Both the position numbers and the translations under genes were made by a program. Of a stretch of DNA of 64,000 bases, positions 11,632 through 21,133 are shown in pieces. Position 1 is the stretch's first letter; every line of letters starts with the position of its first letter. Under the pieces are notes generated by a model. It was not told the DNA's origin. It did not search any database and saw only the letters and a program-made list of their open reading frames with translations. The DNA is taken from positions 1 to 64,000 of the forward strand of contig NZ_QXGS01000005.1 in NCBI RefSeq assembly GCF_003604215.1, in the 5' to 3' direction. This stretch comes from Teichococcus vastitatis. Its GTDB lineage: Bacteria; Pseudomonadota; Alphaproteobacteria; Acetobacterales; Acetobacteraceae.

Positions 11632-12687
11632 ATGCCCAGCCCCACCACCCTCGCCTCCCCGCGTACCACAGCTGTTGCGCGCGTCGTCACCCTGTTGCCC
11701 GGTATCGCCCTGTGCGGCGCGGTCGCCCTTTTCGCCGGAATTCTGGCCTGGGTGGAGACGGCGCTGTGGGGACGCGCCTGGCTGGACGCGCTGGTGCTGG
11801 CCATCCTGTTGGGCACCGCCCTGCGCACGCTGCGGCCGCTGCCGGCCGCGGCGGCACCCGGTATCGCCTTCAGTGCCAAGATGCTGCTGGAGGTGGCGGT
11901 GATGCTGCTGGGCGCCTCGCTCAGCGTCACCGCCCTGCTGGCGGCCGGCCCGGGGCTGATCGCCGGCATCGCCGCAGTGGTGGCCCTGTCCATCGCTGCG
12001 GCCTATGTGATCGGCCGCGGCTTCGGGCTACCGCGCAAGATGGCGGTGCTGGTGGCCTGCGGCAACTCGATCTGCGGAAACTCCGCGATCGCCGCCGTGG
12101 CCCCGGTGATCGGCGCCCAGGCCAGGGATGTCGCCGCCGCGATTGCCTTCACCGCTGTGCTGGGCGTCGGCGTGGTGCTGGCGCTGCCGCTGCTGGTGCC
12201 CCTGCTGGGGCTCGATCCCCTGCAATACGGCGTGGTGGCCGGGCTGACAGTGTATGCGGTGCCGCAGGTGCTGGCCGCCGCCGCCCCGGCCGGTTCCCTG
12301 GCGGTGCAGATGGGTACGCTGGTGAAGCTGGTGCGGGTGCTGATGCTGGGGCCGGTGGTGCTGGGCCTGTCCGTGCTCGCGGCACGGCGCGATGCCGCTG
12401 CCGGCGTTGGCCGGCCGGGAATCGGCAAGCTGGTGCCGTGGTTCATCCTCGGCTTCCTGGCGATGGCGGCGCTGCGCGCCTTCGGGCTGATTCCTGCTGC
12501 CCTGCTGCCCCCGATCGCCGGCGTGGCGGAAGCACTGACCCTGCTGGCGATGGCGGCGCTGGGTCTCGGGGTCGATGTGCGGGTGGTGGCGAGGGCCGGC
12601 GTGCCCGTCAGCGCCACGGTGGTGCTGTCGCTGCTGCTGTTGCTGGTCGCCAGCCTGGGGCTGGTGGAACTGATCGGCCTCCACTGA
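11632..12687 (+). CDS. YeiH-family putative sulfate exporter
   Basis: Integral inner-membrane protein of the UPF0324/YeiH family, annotated elsewhere as a putative sulfate exporter; the substrate is not proven. The 351 residues form about ten hydrophobic helices, with the family motif CGNSICGNSAIAA near 140-152. I prefer the ATG at 11632, preceded by a GGTGA-like ribosome binding site, over a TTG at 11596. The gene is divergent from its probable LysR regulator and convergent with gshB. Confidence 0.85.
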   Translation: MPSPTTLASPRTTAVARVVTLLPGIALCGAVALFAGILAWVETALWGRAWLDALVLAILLGTALRTLRPLPAAAAPGIAFSAKMLLEVAVMLLGASLSVTALLAAGPGLIAGIAAVVALSIAAAYVIGRGFGLPRKMAVLVACGNSICGNSAIAAVAPVIGAQARDVAAAIAFTAVLGVGVVLALPLLVPLLGLDPLQYGVVAGLTVYAVPQVLAAAAPAGSLAVQMGTLVKLVRVLMLGPVVLGLSVLAARRDAAAGVGRPGIGKLVPWFILGFLAMAALRAFGLIPAALLPPIAGVAEALTLLAMAALGLGVDVRVVARAGVPVSATVVLSLLLLLVASLGLVELIGLH

Positions 12688-12695
12688 ACGTCGCC

Positions 12696-12716
12696 GGCCG
12701 GGTGGGCCGCCCGGCC
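12696..12716. terminator. bidirectional hairpin between yeiH and gshB
   Basis: A 7-bp perfect stem (GGCCGGG / CCCGGCC, 7-nt loop) lies in the 60-base gap between the convergent ends of yeiH and gshB. It has no T run on either side. Confidence 0.4.
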
Positions 12717-12747
12717 ATGGCAGGGCCGGCCAGGCGGCGCCGAAGCC

Positions 12748-13692
12748 TCAGCGCTGCGCTTCGATGGCGTCCCAGATGGCCTTCTCCAGATGCACGCCAT
12801 CGAACCGCGCCACCTCCTGCAGGCCGGTCGGCGAGGTGACGTTGATTTCGGTCAGGTAATCGCCGATCACGTCGATGCCGACGAAGATCAGGCCGCGCTT
12901 TTTCAGCTCCGGCCCGATGCGGGCGCAGATCTCGCGGTCCCGCTCCGTCAGCGCCACCTGTTCCGGCCGGCCGCCGACATGCATGTTGGAGCGGCTTTCG
13001 CCCGTGGCCGGCACCCGGTTGATGGCGCCCATCGGCACGCCATCCACCAGGATGATGCGCTTGTCGCCGAAGCGCACGGCCGGCACGTATTGCTGGATCA
13101 TCAGCGGCTCGCGCGAGCGCTCGGCGAAAAGCTCCAGCAGGGCGTTCATGTTGCTGTCCTCGGGGCGCAGGTGGAACACGCCCGCGCCGCCATTGCCGAA
13201 CAGCGGCTTGACGATGATGTCGCCGTGCTTCTCGCGGAACTTGCGCACCTCCAGCGGGTCATGCGTGATCATGGTGTCCGGCATCAGATCCGGGAACTGC
13301 ATCACGAACAGCTTCTCCGGCGCGTTGCGGACCGAGGCCGGATCGTTCACCACCAGCGTCTTCGGGTGGATCATCTCCAGGATGTGGGTGGCGGTGATGT
13401 AGGCCATGTCGAAAGGCGGGTCCTGGCGCATCAGCACCACATCCATGGCGGAGAGATCATGCTCCGCCGCCTCGCCCAGCGTGAAGTGGTTGTTCTTCTC
13501 CCGCCGCACCTCGACTGGCTGCATGCGTGCCAGCACCTGGCCGGAGCGCAGCGTCAGCTCCTTCACGTGGTAATGCCAGAGCTGGTGGCCGCGCGCCTGC
13601 GCTTCCAGCATCAGCGCGAAGGTGCTGTCGCCATCGATGTTGATGCCGGCGATCGGATCCATCTGGACCGCCACCTTCAAAGACTTGGCCAT
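12748..13692 (-). CDS. gshB: glutathione synthetase
   Basis: GshB ligates gamma-glutamylcysteine and glycine with ATP. The 314-residue protein has the prokaryotic N-terminal substrate-binding domain (VAVQMDPI near 7-14, [12 protein letters not shown] near 88-99) and an ATP-grasp domain ([12 protein letters not shown] near 163-174, EINVTSPTG near the C-terminus). I start at the ATG at 13692; the frame extends to 13746 but the extra 18 residues do not resemble the family N-terminus. The gene is monocistronic or paired with the upstream M48 peptidase gene across 140 bases. Confidence 0.96.
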   Translation of the reverse strand: MAKSLKVAVQMDPIAGINIDGDSTFALMLEAQARGHQLWHYHVKELTLRSGQVLARMQPVEVRREKNNHFTLGEAAEHDLSAMDVVLMRQDPPFDMAYITATHILEMIHPKTLVVNDPASVRNAPEKLFVMQFPDLMPDTMITHDPLEVRKFREKHGDIIVKPLFGNGGAGVFHLRPEDSNMNALLELFAERSREPLMIQQYVPAVRFGDKRIILVDGVPMGAINRVPATGESRSNMHVGGRPEQVALTERDREICARIGPELKKRGLIFVGIDVIGDYLTEINVTSPTGLQEVARFDGVHLEKAIWDAIEAQR

Positions 13693-13832
13693 GGGCTTGC
13701 CTTGCTCCTGCGAAGGCCGCCGGGGAATGGCGGCCGGTTGCCGCAAGTGGTGGCATCACCGCCGCCGAAGCGCCAGGGGGCACACGCCAGGAGAAACGGG
13801 CGACACAGAGCCCGCCTGCGTGGCGGTGGCGG

Positions 13833-14798
13833 CTAGAACCACCAGTGACGGGCGAGGCGCTGCCCGAGCGAGCCGCGCTCCGGCACCGCCCAGCCCGTCG
13901 GCAGGGCGAGTACCGCCGCGGGCAGAGGGTCGCGGATGGTGGCCATCTCCGCCAGACGCCTCATGCGTTCGCGAAGGGTGGGATGAGTGCGGAACCACCT
14001 GAGCCAACCCGGGCCACCCCGACGCGCCAGCCCTTCCCAATCGTCGCCCTGGAGGCGGCCCAGCCGGTCAAGGGCCGCGGCCAGCGCCGCGGGGTCGCCG
14101 GTCAGTTCGACGGCGCCGGCATCGGCCAGGAACTCGCGCCGCCGGGACAGCGACAGGGCCAGCAGATCCCCCAGGGTCGGCGCGGCCATCAGCAGCAGGA
14201 TCGCGCCCGGGGAGACCGACACCCCGGTGCCGAGCAGGATGGGATACCAGAAGGCCAGCAACAGGAGCCCGGTCAGGCTCATCGCCCGCGTCAGGGCGGC
14301 GGCGGCGGCGGCCACCCGCATCACCCCCGTGTCGCCATGGCGGATATGGGCGATCTCATGCGCCAGCACCGCGGCGATCTCGCGCGGCGGCAGGCTCCGC
14401 AGGAGGCCGGCGGTCAGTGCCACTGAGGACCGCTCGCCGGAACCGGATGCCATGGCCTGCAGCATGCGGCCGGGAAGCAGGTAAAGCTCCGGCGGCCGGC
14501 CTAGCCCGGCCCGCCCGGCGAGCAGGCCGCTGAGCGCATGCAGGCCCGGCGCCGCCTGCGGCAGCAGCGGAACCCCGCCAAAGACGTGCCGGAACATCGC
14601 TCCGCCAGGCGCGGGATCCAGCAGCATGACCGCCAGCGCCGCGGCCCCCGCCATCACCAGGCCAGGCACGCCGGCCAGCACGAGGCCGCACAAGGCGGCC
14701 AGGCCGGAAAGCCCCAACAGCAAAAGCCTCGACTGCCAGACATTGAGACGCAGCTGTCGGCGCAGCGCCGCGGGGTCCATGGTCACGATCCTCGACAT
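13833..14798 (-). CDS. M48 family (HtpX-like) membrane zinc metalloprotease
   Basis: Predicted inner-membrane protease of the HtpX/Ste24 type. The 321-residue protein has two N-terminal hydrophobic helices (about 20-60), the zinc motif HEIAH (H147, E148, H151), two more hydrophobic segments (about 172-210), and a downstream Glu ligand, probably E222 in RRREFLAD. The ATG at 14798 is the best start; another ATG 18 bases inside is possible, and the frame stays open to 14939. It is more divergent than true HtpX, so the substrate and quality-control role are inferred. It is divergent from aroE. Confidence 0.82.
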   Translation of the reverse strand: MSRIVTMDPAALRRQLRLNVWQSRLLLLGLSGLAALCGLVLAGVPGLVMAGAAALAVMLLDPAPGGAMFRHVFGGVPLLPQAAPGLHALSGLLAGRAGLGRPPELYLLPGRMLQAMASGSGERSSVALTAGLLRSLPPREIAAVLAHEIAHIRHGDTGVMRVAAAAAALTRAMSLTGLLLLAFWYPILLGTGVSVSPGAILLLMAAPTLGDLLALSLSRRREFLADAGAVELTGDPAALAAALDRLGRLQGDDWEGLARRGGPGWLRWFRTHPTLRERMRRLAEMATIRDPLPAAVLALPTGWAVPERGSLGQRLARHWWF

Positions 14799-14919
14799 GA
14801 TGCCTTGATTCCTGCCCGGGCCGGATTGTGCCAGAGCGGCCGGGCGGCGGAAGCCGTCATGGCGGTCTCCCCCCTTGGGGGCATTGACCACGCCATTCCT
14901 GCGCTGGATTGATGCCGGC

Positions 14920-15762
14920 ATGACGATCATCTCCGGCAAGGCGAGGCTGGCAGGCGTGTTCGGCTGGCCAGCCTCCCACTCCCGTTCCCCAAGGCTGCAC
15001 GGCTACTGGCTGCGGCAGCATGGCATCGATGGCGCCTATGTTCCGCTGGAGGTCCGGCCGGAGGATTTTGCTGCCGCGGTGCGCGCGCTGGTGACGATGG
15101 GCTTCCGCGGTGCCAACGTCACCCTGCCGCACAAGGAAACCGCCTTTGCCGTCTGCGACATGGTGGATGGCAGCGCCCGCCGCGCCGGGGCGGTCAACAC
15201 GCTGGTATTCCGCGACGGGCAGATCCACGGCAGCAACACCGATGGCTTCGGCTTCCTGGAGAGCGTGCGAGAGCAGGCGCTAGGCTGGCAGGCGGCGGAC
15301 GGACCGGCCGTGCTGCTGGGCGCGGGCGGCGCCGCCCGCGCCATCGCCGCGGCGCTGCTGGATGCCGGCTGCCCGCTGCTGACGATCGTCAACCGCAACC
15401 GTGAACGGGCGGAGATGCTGGCGCGCCAGATCGGGGGCCCTGTGGCGGTGGCGGACGCCCCGCCGCTGGAGGGCGCGGCGCTGCTGGTGAACTCCACCAG
15501 CCTTGGCATGGCCGGACAGCCACCGCTGGAGATCGACCTCGCCCTGTTGCCGCCGCGCGCCGTGGTGGTGGACGCCGTCTACGTGCCGCTGGAAACCTCT
15601 CTGCTGGCCGCCGCCCGCGCCAGGGGCCTGCGGGGCGTGGACGGGCTTGGGATGCTGCTGCACCAGGCACGCCCGGGCTTCGAGCAATGGTTCGGCGTGG
15701 CGCCCGGGGTCGATCGCGGGCTGCGCGAGTTCGTGGCCGCCGACCTTCCGCGCCGGACGTGA
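14920..15762 (+). CDS. aroE: shikimate dehydrogenase
   Basis: AroE reduces 3-dehydroshikimate to shikimate with NADPH in aromatic amino acid synthesis. The 280-residue protein has the substrate motif [13 protein letters not shown] near 15-27, catalytic K72 (NVTLPHKET) and D108 (GSNTDG), and an NADP-binding loop [10 protein letters not shown] near 135-145. The ATG at 14920 is chosen over an upstream TTG. Its stop overlaps the coaE GTG (GTGA), and coaE overlaps dnaQ, giving a coupled aroE-coaE-dnaQ operon that is typical of alphaproteobacteria. Confidence 0.95.
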   Translation: MTIISGKARLAGVFGWPASHSRSPRLHGYWLRQHGIDGAYVPLEVRPEDFAAAVRALVTMGFRGANVTLPHKETAFAVCDMVDGSARRAGAVNTLVFRDGQIHGSNTDGFGFLESVREQALGWQAADGPAVLLGAGGAARAIAAALLDAGCPLLTIVNRNRERAEMLARQIGGPVAVADAPPLEGAALLVNSTSLGMAGQPPLEIDLALLPPRAVVVDAVYVPLETSLLAAARARGLRGVDGLGMLLHQARPGFEQWFGVAPGVDRGLREFVAADLPRRT

Positions 15763-16343
15763 AGATCCTCGGCCTCACCGGCGGCATCGGCATGGGCAAG
15801 TCCACCGCGGCCGGCACCTTCCGCCGCCTCGGCGTGCCGGTGTTCGATGCCGATGCCGCGGTGCATGCCCTGCAGGCGTGCGGCGGCCGGGCCGTGGCGC
15901 CGATCCGGGCAGCATTTCCCGGCACCATCCGCGACGGGGCCGTGGATCGCGAGGCGCTGCGCCGCGCCGTGCTGGGCGACCCGCCGGCGCTGAAGCGGCT
16001 GGAAGGCATCGTCCACCCGCTGGTCCGGGCCGAGGAGCGTCGCTTCCTGGCGCGGTGCCGGCGCCGCGGCGCGCGGCTGGCCGTGCTGGATGTCCCGCTC
16101 CTGTTCGAAACCGGCGGCGAGCAGCGCTGCGACGCCGTAGTGGTGGTATCCGCCCCGGCCGCGGTGCAGCGTGCCCGCGTGCTGGCGCGCGGCGGAATGA
16201 CGCCGGAGCGTTTATCCGCCATCCTGTCCCGCCAGATGCCCGATTCTGAGAAGCGGCGCCGCGCCGACTTCGTGATCCGCACCGGATTGTCGCGCGGCCA
16301 TGCCCGCCGTGCCATCCGCCGATTGCTGCAGAGGTTCCGATGA
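15759..16343 (+). CDS. coaE: dephospho-CoA kinase
   Basis: CoaE phosphorylates dephospho-CoA in the last step of coenzyme A synthesis. The 194-residue product begins with the P-loop GGIGMGKST (8-16), followed by FDADAAVH near 30-37 and the DVPLLFETG motif near 108-116, all family hallmarks. The GTG start at 15759 overlaps the aroE stop by four bases, and the stop overlaps the dnaQ start (ATGA). Confidence 0.95.
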   Translation: MKILGLTGGIGMGKSTAAGTFRRLGVPVFDADAAVHALQACGGRAVAPIRAAFPGTIRDGAVDREALRRAVLGDPPALKRLEGIVHPLVRAEERRFLARCRRRGARLAVLDVPLLFETGGEQRCDAVVVVSAPAAVQRARVLARGGMTPERLSAILSRQMPDSEKRRRADFVIRTGLSRGHARRAIRRLLQRFR

Positions 16344-17059
16344 GCCGTACCTTGGTGCTTGACACCGAAACCACCGGATTCGACCCGCTGACCGGAGACC
16401 GCGTCCTGGAGGTGGCGGCGGTGGAGCTGCTGAACCTCGTTCCCACCGGCCGGCACTTCCATGTGCTGATCGACCCGGAGCGCGAAGTGCCGGAGGAAGC
16501 CGCCAAGGTGCACGGCTTCACCTGGGACATGCTGCGCGGCAAGCCGAAATTCGCCGAGATCGCCGCCGCCATGCTGGAGTTCCTGGGTGACGACCCGGTG
16601 GTGGCGCACAACGCCAACTTCGACTTCGCCTTTCTGGACTTCGAACTGAAGAAGGCCGGATATCCGGTGATCGACCGCTCGCGCATGGTGGACAGCCTGG
16701 CTATTGCCAAGAAGCGCTTCCCCGGCCTGCCCAACAGCCTGGATGCGCTGTGCCGGCGCTACGGCATCGACAACTCCATGCGCACTTCGCACAACGCGCT
16801 GCTCGACGTGGAACTGCTGGCGCAGGTCTATCTGGAGCTGATGGGCGGCAAGCAGCCGGGGCTGGCACTCGCCACCGCGCCGGTGCTGGCCAGCCCGGTG
16901 GTGGTGGCGGTGGATGCCGTGCCGGTGGCCCGCATTCCCCGCCCCATCCTGCCGACCGAGGCCGAGCTGGAGGCTCATCGCGGCTTCCTGGCCAAGCTCA
17001 AGGAACCGATCTGGGCCGCCTTCGACTCCCCGGCGCCAGAGGCTGCCGCCAGGGGTTAG
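16340..17059 (+). CDS. dnaQ: DNA polymerase III epsilon subunit
   Basis: The 3'-5' proofreading exonuclease of the replicative polymerase. The 239-residue protein has a DEDDh active site: D8 and E10 (VLDTETTG), the third Asp in [10 protein letters not shown], and the His-Asp pair in [15 protein letters not shown]. The C-terminal tail after about residue 180 is Ala/Pro-rich with a possible clamp- or alpha-binding segment. The ATG overlaps the coaE stop by four bases. The dnaE alpha subunit is elsewhere in this window (43611-47069). Confidence 0.95.
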   Translation: MSRTLVLDTETTGFDPLTGDRVLEVAAVELLNLVPTGRHFHVLIDPEREVPEEAAKVHGFTWDMLRGKPKFAEIAAAMLEFLGDDPVVAHNANFDFAFLDFELKKAGYPVIDRSRMVDSLAIAKKRFPGLPNSLDALCRRYGIDNSMRTSHNALLDVELLAQVYLELMGGKQPGLALATAPVLASPVVVAVDAVPVARIPRPILPTEAELEAHRGFLAKLKEPIWAAFDSPAPEAAARG

Positions 17060-17100
17060 GCGCCCGGCGTCGTCGGCTGAGCGTCGCAGCCGGGACGCCG

Positions 17101-17931
17101 TCAGCTGTTCCAGTCGGGCGCGAAGGCGGGGTTCACCTGGCGCTGAGTCTTGGGCAGCGCGTCAATGGTGGCGATGTCCTGCTGCGACAGCGCGGCCGCC
17201 AGCGGCACGGCGTCGAGATTGGCCTGCTGGCTTTCACGGCGGGACGCCTTGGGGATCGCCGCCACCCCGTCCTGCCGCAGCAGCCAGGCCAGCGCCACCT
17301 GCGCGCCGCTCGCCCCATGTCGCGCGCCGATGGCGGCCAACTCCGGATGCTCGCCCAGCCGCCCCTGCGCCAGCGGCGAATAGGCGGTCAGGCCGATGCC
17401 GCGCGGCCGGCACCAATCCAGCAGCGTCTGCTGCGACAGCAGCGCGTGATACTCGACCTGCAGGCAGGCCGGCTCGGCACCCAGTTCCTCCAGCTGCCGC
17501 ATCAGGCCGGGCGTGAAGTTGGAAACGCCCCAGCGCCGGATCAGCCCGGCCTCCCGCGCCGTATGCAAGGCCGCCACGATGCCTGGAAGGTCCATGCCGG
17601 GCGTGGGCCAATGCACCAGGAACAGGTCCAGATACGGCGTCGCGAGCCGGCGCAGCGAGTCGTCGAGCGAACGGCGCAGCGCCTCGGGGGCCAGATTTTC
17701 CCACCACACCTTGCTGGTCAGGAAGATCTGCTCACGCGCCACGCCGGACGCGGCCAGCGCGGCGCCGACGGCCTGCTCGTTCTCGTAGCGGGCCGCGGTA
17801 TCGATGTGGCGGTAGCCCAGCGCCAGCGCGCTTTCCACCGCGGCCTGGCCGGCCGCCCCGGTCAGCTGCCAAGTGCCGAGGCCGAGCTTGGGGATGGCGA
17901 TGCGGTGGGTCTCGATCAGGGGAATCATCAT
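17101..17931 (-). CDS. aldo/keto reductase (DkgB-like)
   Basis: NAD(P)H-dependent carbonyl reductase of the 2,5-diketo-D-gluconate reductase type. Counted from the ATG at 17931 the 276-residue protein has the full catalytic tetrad D44 (YRHIDTA), Y49, K74 (TSKVWW) and H107 (LVHWP), and the C-terminal cofactor motif IPKASR. A second ATG follows at once, and another candidate lies at 17940. The physiological substrate cannot be read from sequence. The gene converges with dnaQ and lies downstream of the M20 amidohydrolase gene. Confidence 0.9.
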   Translation of the reverse strand: MMIPLIETHRIAIPKLGLGTWQLTGAAGQAAVESALALGYRHIDTAARYENEQAVGAALAASGVAREQIFLTSKVWWENLAPEALRRSLDDSLRRLATPYLDLFLVHWPTPGMDLPGIVAALHTAREAGLIRRWGVSNFTPGLMRQLEELGAEPACLQVEYHALLSQQTLLDWCRPRGIGLTAYSPLAQGRLGEHPELAAIGARHGASGAQVALAWLLRQDGVAAIPKASRRESQQANLDAVPLAAALSQQDIATIDALPKTQRQVNPAFAPDWNS

Positions 17932-18010
17932 GCGATACATCCTTCGGCCGGTGCGGGTCCGGCCCAGGATCGGATGACGGGGTCGGATCGGCAACCCCGC
18001 CGGGCGGCCC

Positions 18011-19168
18011 TCACTCCCCGGTGCGTGCCAGGGAGCGTCTCGCCGTCTCAGCCAGGAAGGCGCTGGCGACGGGCAGCACCGCGTCGTTGAAGTCGTAGTT
18101 CGGGTTGTGCAATTCGCGCCCATTGTCGGAGGCACCGTTGCCGATCCAGACAAAGGCGCCCGGGACCTCGTGCAGGAAGCGCGAGAAATCCTCGCCTGTC
18201 ATGGCCGGCGGAACGTCGCGCCGCAGCGCGGTAATGGCGGCGGCGGCCCCGGCCGCCAGCTCGCGCGGCTCGGGATGATTGCGGGTCACCGGCACGCCCT
18301 CGCGCACATGCGTCTCCGCCTGAACGCCGAAGGTGGCCGAGACGCCGGCTGCGACGCGGCGCAAGCCGTCGCGAATCTGCTCCCCCACCTCGTCGCGCAG
18401 ATAGCGCATGCTGCCCTGGATCACCACGCGGGCCGCGATCTGGTTCTGCGCCTCGCCGCCATGCACGGTGGTGAGGCTGACCACGCCGGTGTCCATCGGG
18501 TCCAGGACGCGGGCCACGATCGACTGGCAGGCGACGATGGCGTGGCCCGCCGCGACAATGGGGTCGCGCGTCAGGTGCGGCAGCGCAGCATGGCCGGCAT
18601 GGCCCTCGATGATGATCTCGAAGCGGTTGCCGGCCGCCATCACCGCGCCGTCATGCACCGCCACGGTGCCCGCCGGCAGGCCAGGCCAGTTGTGCCAGCC
18701 ATAGATCTGGTCCATCGGAAAGCGGCGAAACAGACCGTCCCTGATCATGGAGGCCGCGCCGCCGCCGCCCTCCTCCGCCGGCTGGAACACCAGGCGCACC
18801 GTGCCGGACCAGCTTTGATCCTGCAGAAGCAGCGCCGCCGCGCCCAGCAGGGCCGTGGTATGGCCGTCATGCCCGCAGGCATGCATCACCCCCGGGACGG
18901 TGCTGCGATAGGGCAGCTCCTGCGAGGCTTCCTCGATGGGCAGCGCGTCCATGTCGCCGCGCAGGCCGACGCTGCGGTTGCTGCCCGGACGGTGCAGGGT
19001 TGCCACAACGCCGTGCCCACCAACATGTTCGGCGATATCCGTGACGCCGATTTCCTTCAGCTTCTCGACAACGAACTCGGCTGTCGTGCCTTCATTCAGT
19101 GTGAGACCGGGATTGGCGTGGAGATGCCTGCGCCAACGGGTCAGGGTTTCAGCGAGGGTCGTATCCAT
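18011..19168 (-). CDS. M20 family amidohydrolase (hippurate hydrolase-like)
   Basis: Metal-dependent hydrolase of N-acyl amino acids or related amides. The 385-residue protein shows the M20D pattern: RGDMDALP near 70-77, HACGHDGHTT near 96-105 with metal ligands C98 and H100, QPAEEGGGG near 135, a dimerisation lid domain in the middle, and a C-terminal ELHNPNYDFND segment carrying the last His ligand. The start is an ATG. The substrate is not determinable here. It is divergent from tamA by only 24 bases, so the tamA promoter must overlap this gene's 5' end. Confidence 0.9.
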   Translation of the reverse strand: MDTTLAETLTRWRRHLHANPGLTLNEGTTAEFVVEKLKEIGVTDIAEHVGGHGVVATLHRPGSNRSVGLRGDMDALPIEEASQELPYRSTVPGVMHACGHDGHTTALLGAAALLLQDQSWSGTVRLVFQPAEEGGGGAASMIRDGLFRRFPMDQIYGWHNWPGLPAGTVAVHDGAVMAAGNRFEIIIEGHAGHAALPHLTRDPIVAAGHAIVACQSIVARVLDPMDTGVVSLTTVHGGEAQNQIAARVVIQGSMRYLRDEVGEQIRDGLRRVAAGVSATFGVQAETHVREGVPVTRNHPEPRELAAGAAAAITALRRDVPPAMTGEDFSRFLHEVPGAFVWIGNGASDNGRELHNPNYDFNDAVLPVASAFLAETARRSLARTGE

Positions 19169-19192
19169 TTGTCAGGGCTTAGCGCGTAAACG

Positions 19193-21133
19193 ATGCGTCT
19201 CAAACACCTTCCGCCGCTGCGCGGCCTGACGCTCGCCGCCACCCTGTTGGCCGGGGTCCCGCATGCCCTGCTGCTGCCGGCCGCTGCCCAGGATGCCCCC
19301 TCCGCCGATCCCGCCGCGGCACCGGAACAGTACGAGCCGACCGTCTCCTATTCCGTGACGCTGCCCGACACCGCCGATGACGCGCTGGACGATGCCTTGC
19401 GCCGCGCCTCGGCGCTGGAGCAGCTGCGGGAAACCGCCCCCACCGACGCCTTCGGCCTGGTGTCCCGCGCGCTGGCCGAGACCGACAACATCCGCAGCGC
19501 CCTGCGCTCGGAGGGCTATTACGCCGGTTCCTGGCGGATCACCGTGGCGGGCGAGGCGCCGGATACGCCAGGCCTGGCCGACCGGCTGCAGGCCCGTGCC
19601 CGGCCGCGCAATGCCCCGGCAGAGGAAGGCCGGCCGACGGCGGAACCTGTGTCCGTGGTGGTGACCGTGGATCCGGGGCCGCAATACAGGCTGGCGCCGG
19701 TGCGGCTGCAGGCCGAGCCGGCCGGCACTCCCATCGACGCGGCGGGCTCCACCGGGTTGGAAGCCGGCAGCCCCGCCCGCGCCCAGCCCGTGCTGGATGC
19801 CGAGGGTCGGCTGGCCACCGCCCTGCGCGATTCCAGCCACCCCTTCGCCAGCATCCGCCGCCGGGTCACGGTGGATCACGACACCAAGCTGATGGAGGTG
19901 ACCTTCGTGGTCGCCCCGGGCCCTCGCGCCGATTTCGCCACGCCCAACGTGACGGGCGAGCAGCGCACCAACAGCAGCCTCGTGGCCTCCGTGGTGCGGC
20001 CGCTGGCGGGGGAGCCCTACGATCCCAAGACCCTGGAGGAAACCCGGCAGGATCTGCTCGGCCTCGGCGTGTTCTCCACCGTGCGGGCCCGCGCCGGGGA
20101 ACGGCTGAACGAGGAAGGCCGCCTGCCGGTGACCTTCACGGTGATCGAGCGGCCGCTGCACGCCATCGGCTTCGGTGCCGCCTATGAGACGCGCTACGGC
20201 CCCACCTTCAGCACCTATTGGGAGCACCGCAACCTGTTCGGCGGCGCCGAAAGGCTGCGGCTGGAGGCGGAGGTTAATCGCCTCGGCGTCAGCGGCGACA
20301 GCAGCGAGACCGGCGGCAGGATCGGCGCCAGCCTCGCCACGCCGTGGTTCGCCGGCCGCAACCAGACGCTGACCTTCAGCATCGCCGCGGTGCGCGAGCG
20401 GCTCGACGCCTATGACCGCGACGCCTTCACGGCGGATGCCATCCTGGAGCGCACCATCTCCAAGCGGCTGACCGTGGGCTTCGGCCCGCAGCTGGAGTTC
20501 AGCCGGGTGACCCAGGATGACGTCACCACCGACTACCAGCTGATCGGCCTGCTGGGGCAGCTGCGCTGGAACGACACGGACAGCCCGCTCAACCCGTCGC
20601 GCGGCACCCGCGCCTCGGTGCTGGTGAACCCGATCTACAGCCTGGGGGAGAGCAATGCCTTCACCCGGCTGCGGGTGCAGGGCAGCACCTATCTCGACAT
20701 CTCGGGCGACAAGGGCAGCATCCTGGCCCTGCGGGGCGTGGTCGGCTCTATCGTGGGCGCCTCCTTTGGCGGGGTGCCGCCGGACAAGCGCTTCTATTCC
20801 GGCGGCGGCGGCTCGGTGCGCGGCTATGATTATCAGTCGATCGGCCCGCGCACGGCGAACAACGAACCCGCGGGCGGCCTGTCCCTGGTGGAAGGCAGCG
20901 TGGAGCTGCGCCAGCGGGTCAGCGGCCCCTGGGGCATGGCGGCCTTCGTGGATGCGGGTGCGGTCACCGAGGACCCGGCCCCTACCCTAGACAACCTCAA
21001 GGTCGGCGCCGGCCTCGGCGTCCGCTACCAGACGGCGATCGGCCCGATCCGCGCCGACGTCGCCATTCCCCTGAACAAGGAGCGCGACGACGCCGCCTTC
21101 GGCTTCTACATCGGGATCGGGCAGGCTTTCTGA
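19193..21133 (+). CDS. tamA: TamA, BamA-family outer membrane assembly protein
   Basis: Outer-membrane component of the translocation and assembly module, working with TamB in autotransporter insertion and lipid transport. The 646-residue precursor has a signal peptide (about 1-32, ending AAAQD), three POTRA-like regions (about 40-285) and a C-terminal 16-strand barrel domain. The conserved barrel-lumen loop reads GGGGSVRGYDYQ near residue 540, and the protein ends in the aromatic QAF expected of a beta-signal. The stop overlaps the tamB ATG by one base. Confidence 0.92.
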   Translation: MRLKHLPPLRGLTLAATLLAGVPHALLLPAAAQDAPSADPAAAPEQYEPTVSYSVTLPDTADDALDDALRRASALEQLRETAPTDAFGLVSRALAETDNIRSALRSEGYYAGSWRITVAGEAPDTPGLADRLQARARPRNAPAEEGRPTAEPVSVVVTVDPGPQYRLAPVRLQAEPAGTPIDAAGSTGLEAGSPARAQPVLDAEGRLATALRDSSHPFASIRRRVTVDHDTKLMEVTFVVAPGPRADFATPNVTGEQRTNSSLVASVVRPLAGEPYDPKTLEETRQDLLGLGVFSTVRARAGERLNEEGRLPVTFTVIERPLHAIGFGAAYETRYGPTFSTYWEHRNLFGGAERLRLEAEVNRLGVSGDSSETGGRIGASLATPWFAGRNQTLTFSIAAVRERLDAYDRDAFTADAILERTISKRLTVGFGPQLEFSRVTQDDVTTDYQLIGLLGQLRWNDTDSPLNPSRGTRASVLVNPIYSLGESNAFTRLRVQGSTYLDISGDKGSILALRGVVGSIVGASFGGVPPDKRFYSGGGGSVRGYDYQSIGPRTANNEPAGGLSLVEGSVELRQRVSGPWGMAAFVDAGAVTEDPAPTLDNLKVGAGLGVRYQTAIGPIRADVAIPLNKERDDAAFGFYIGIGQAF

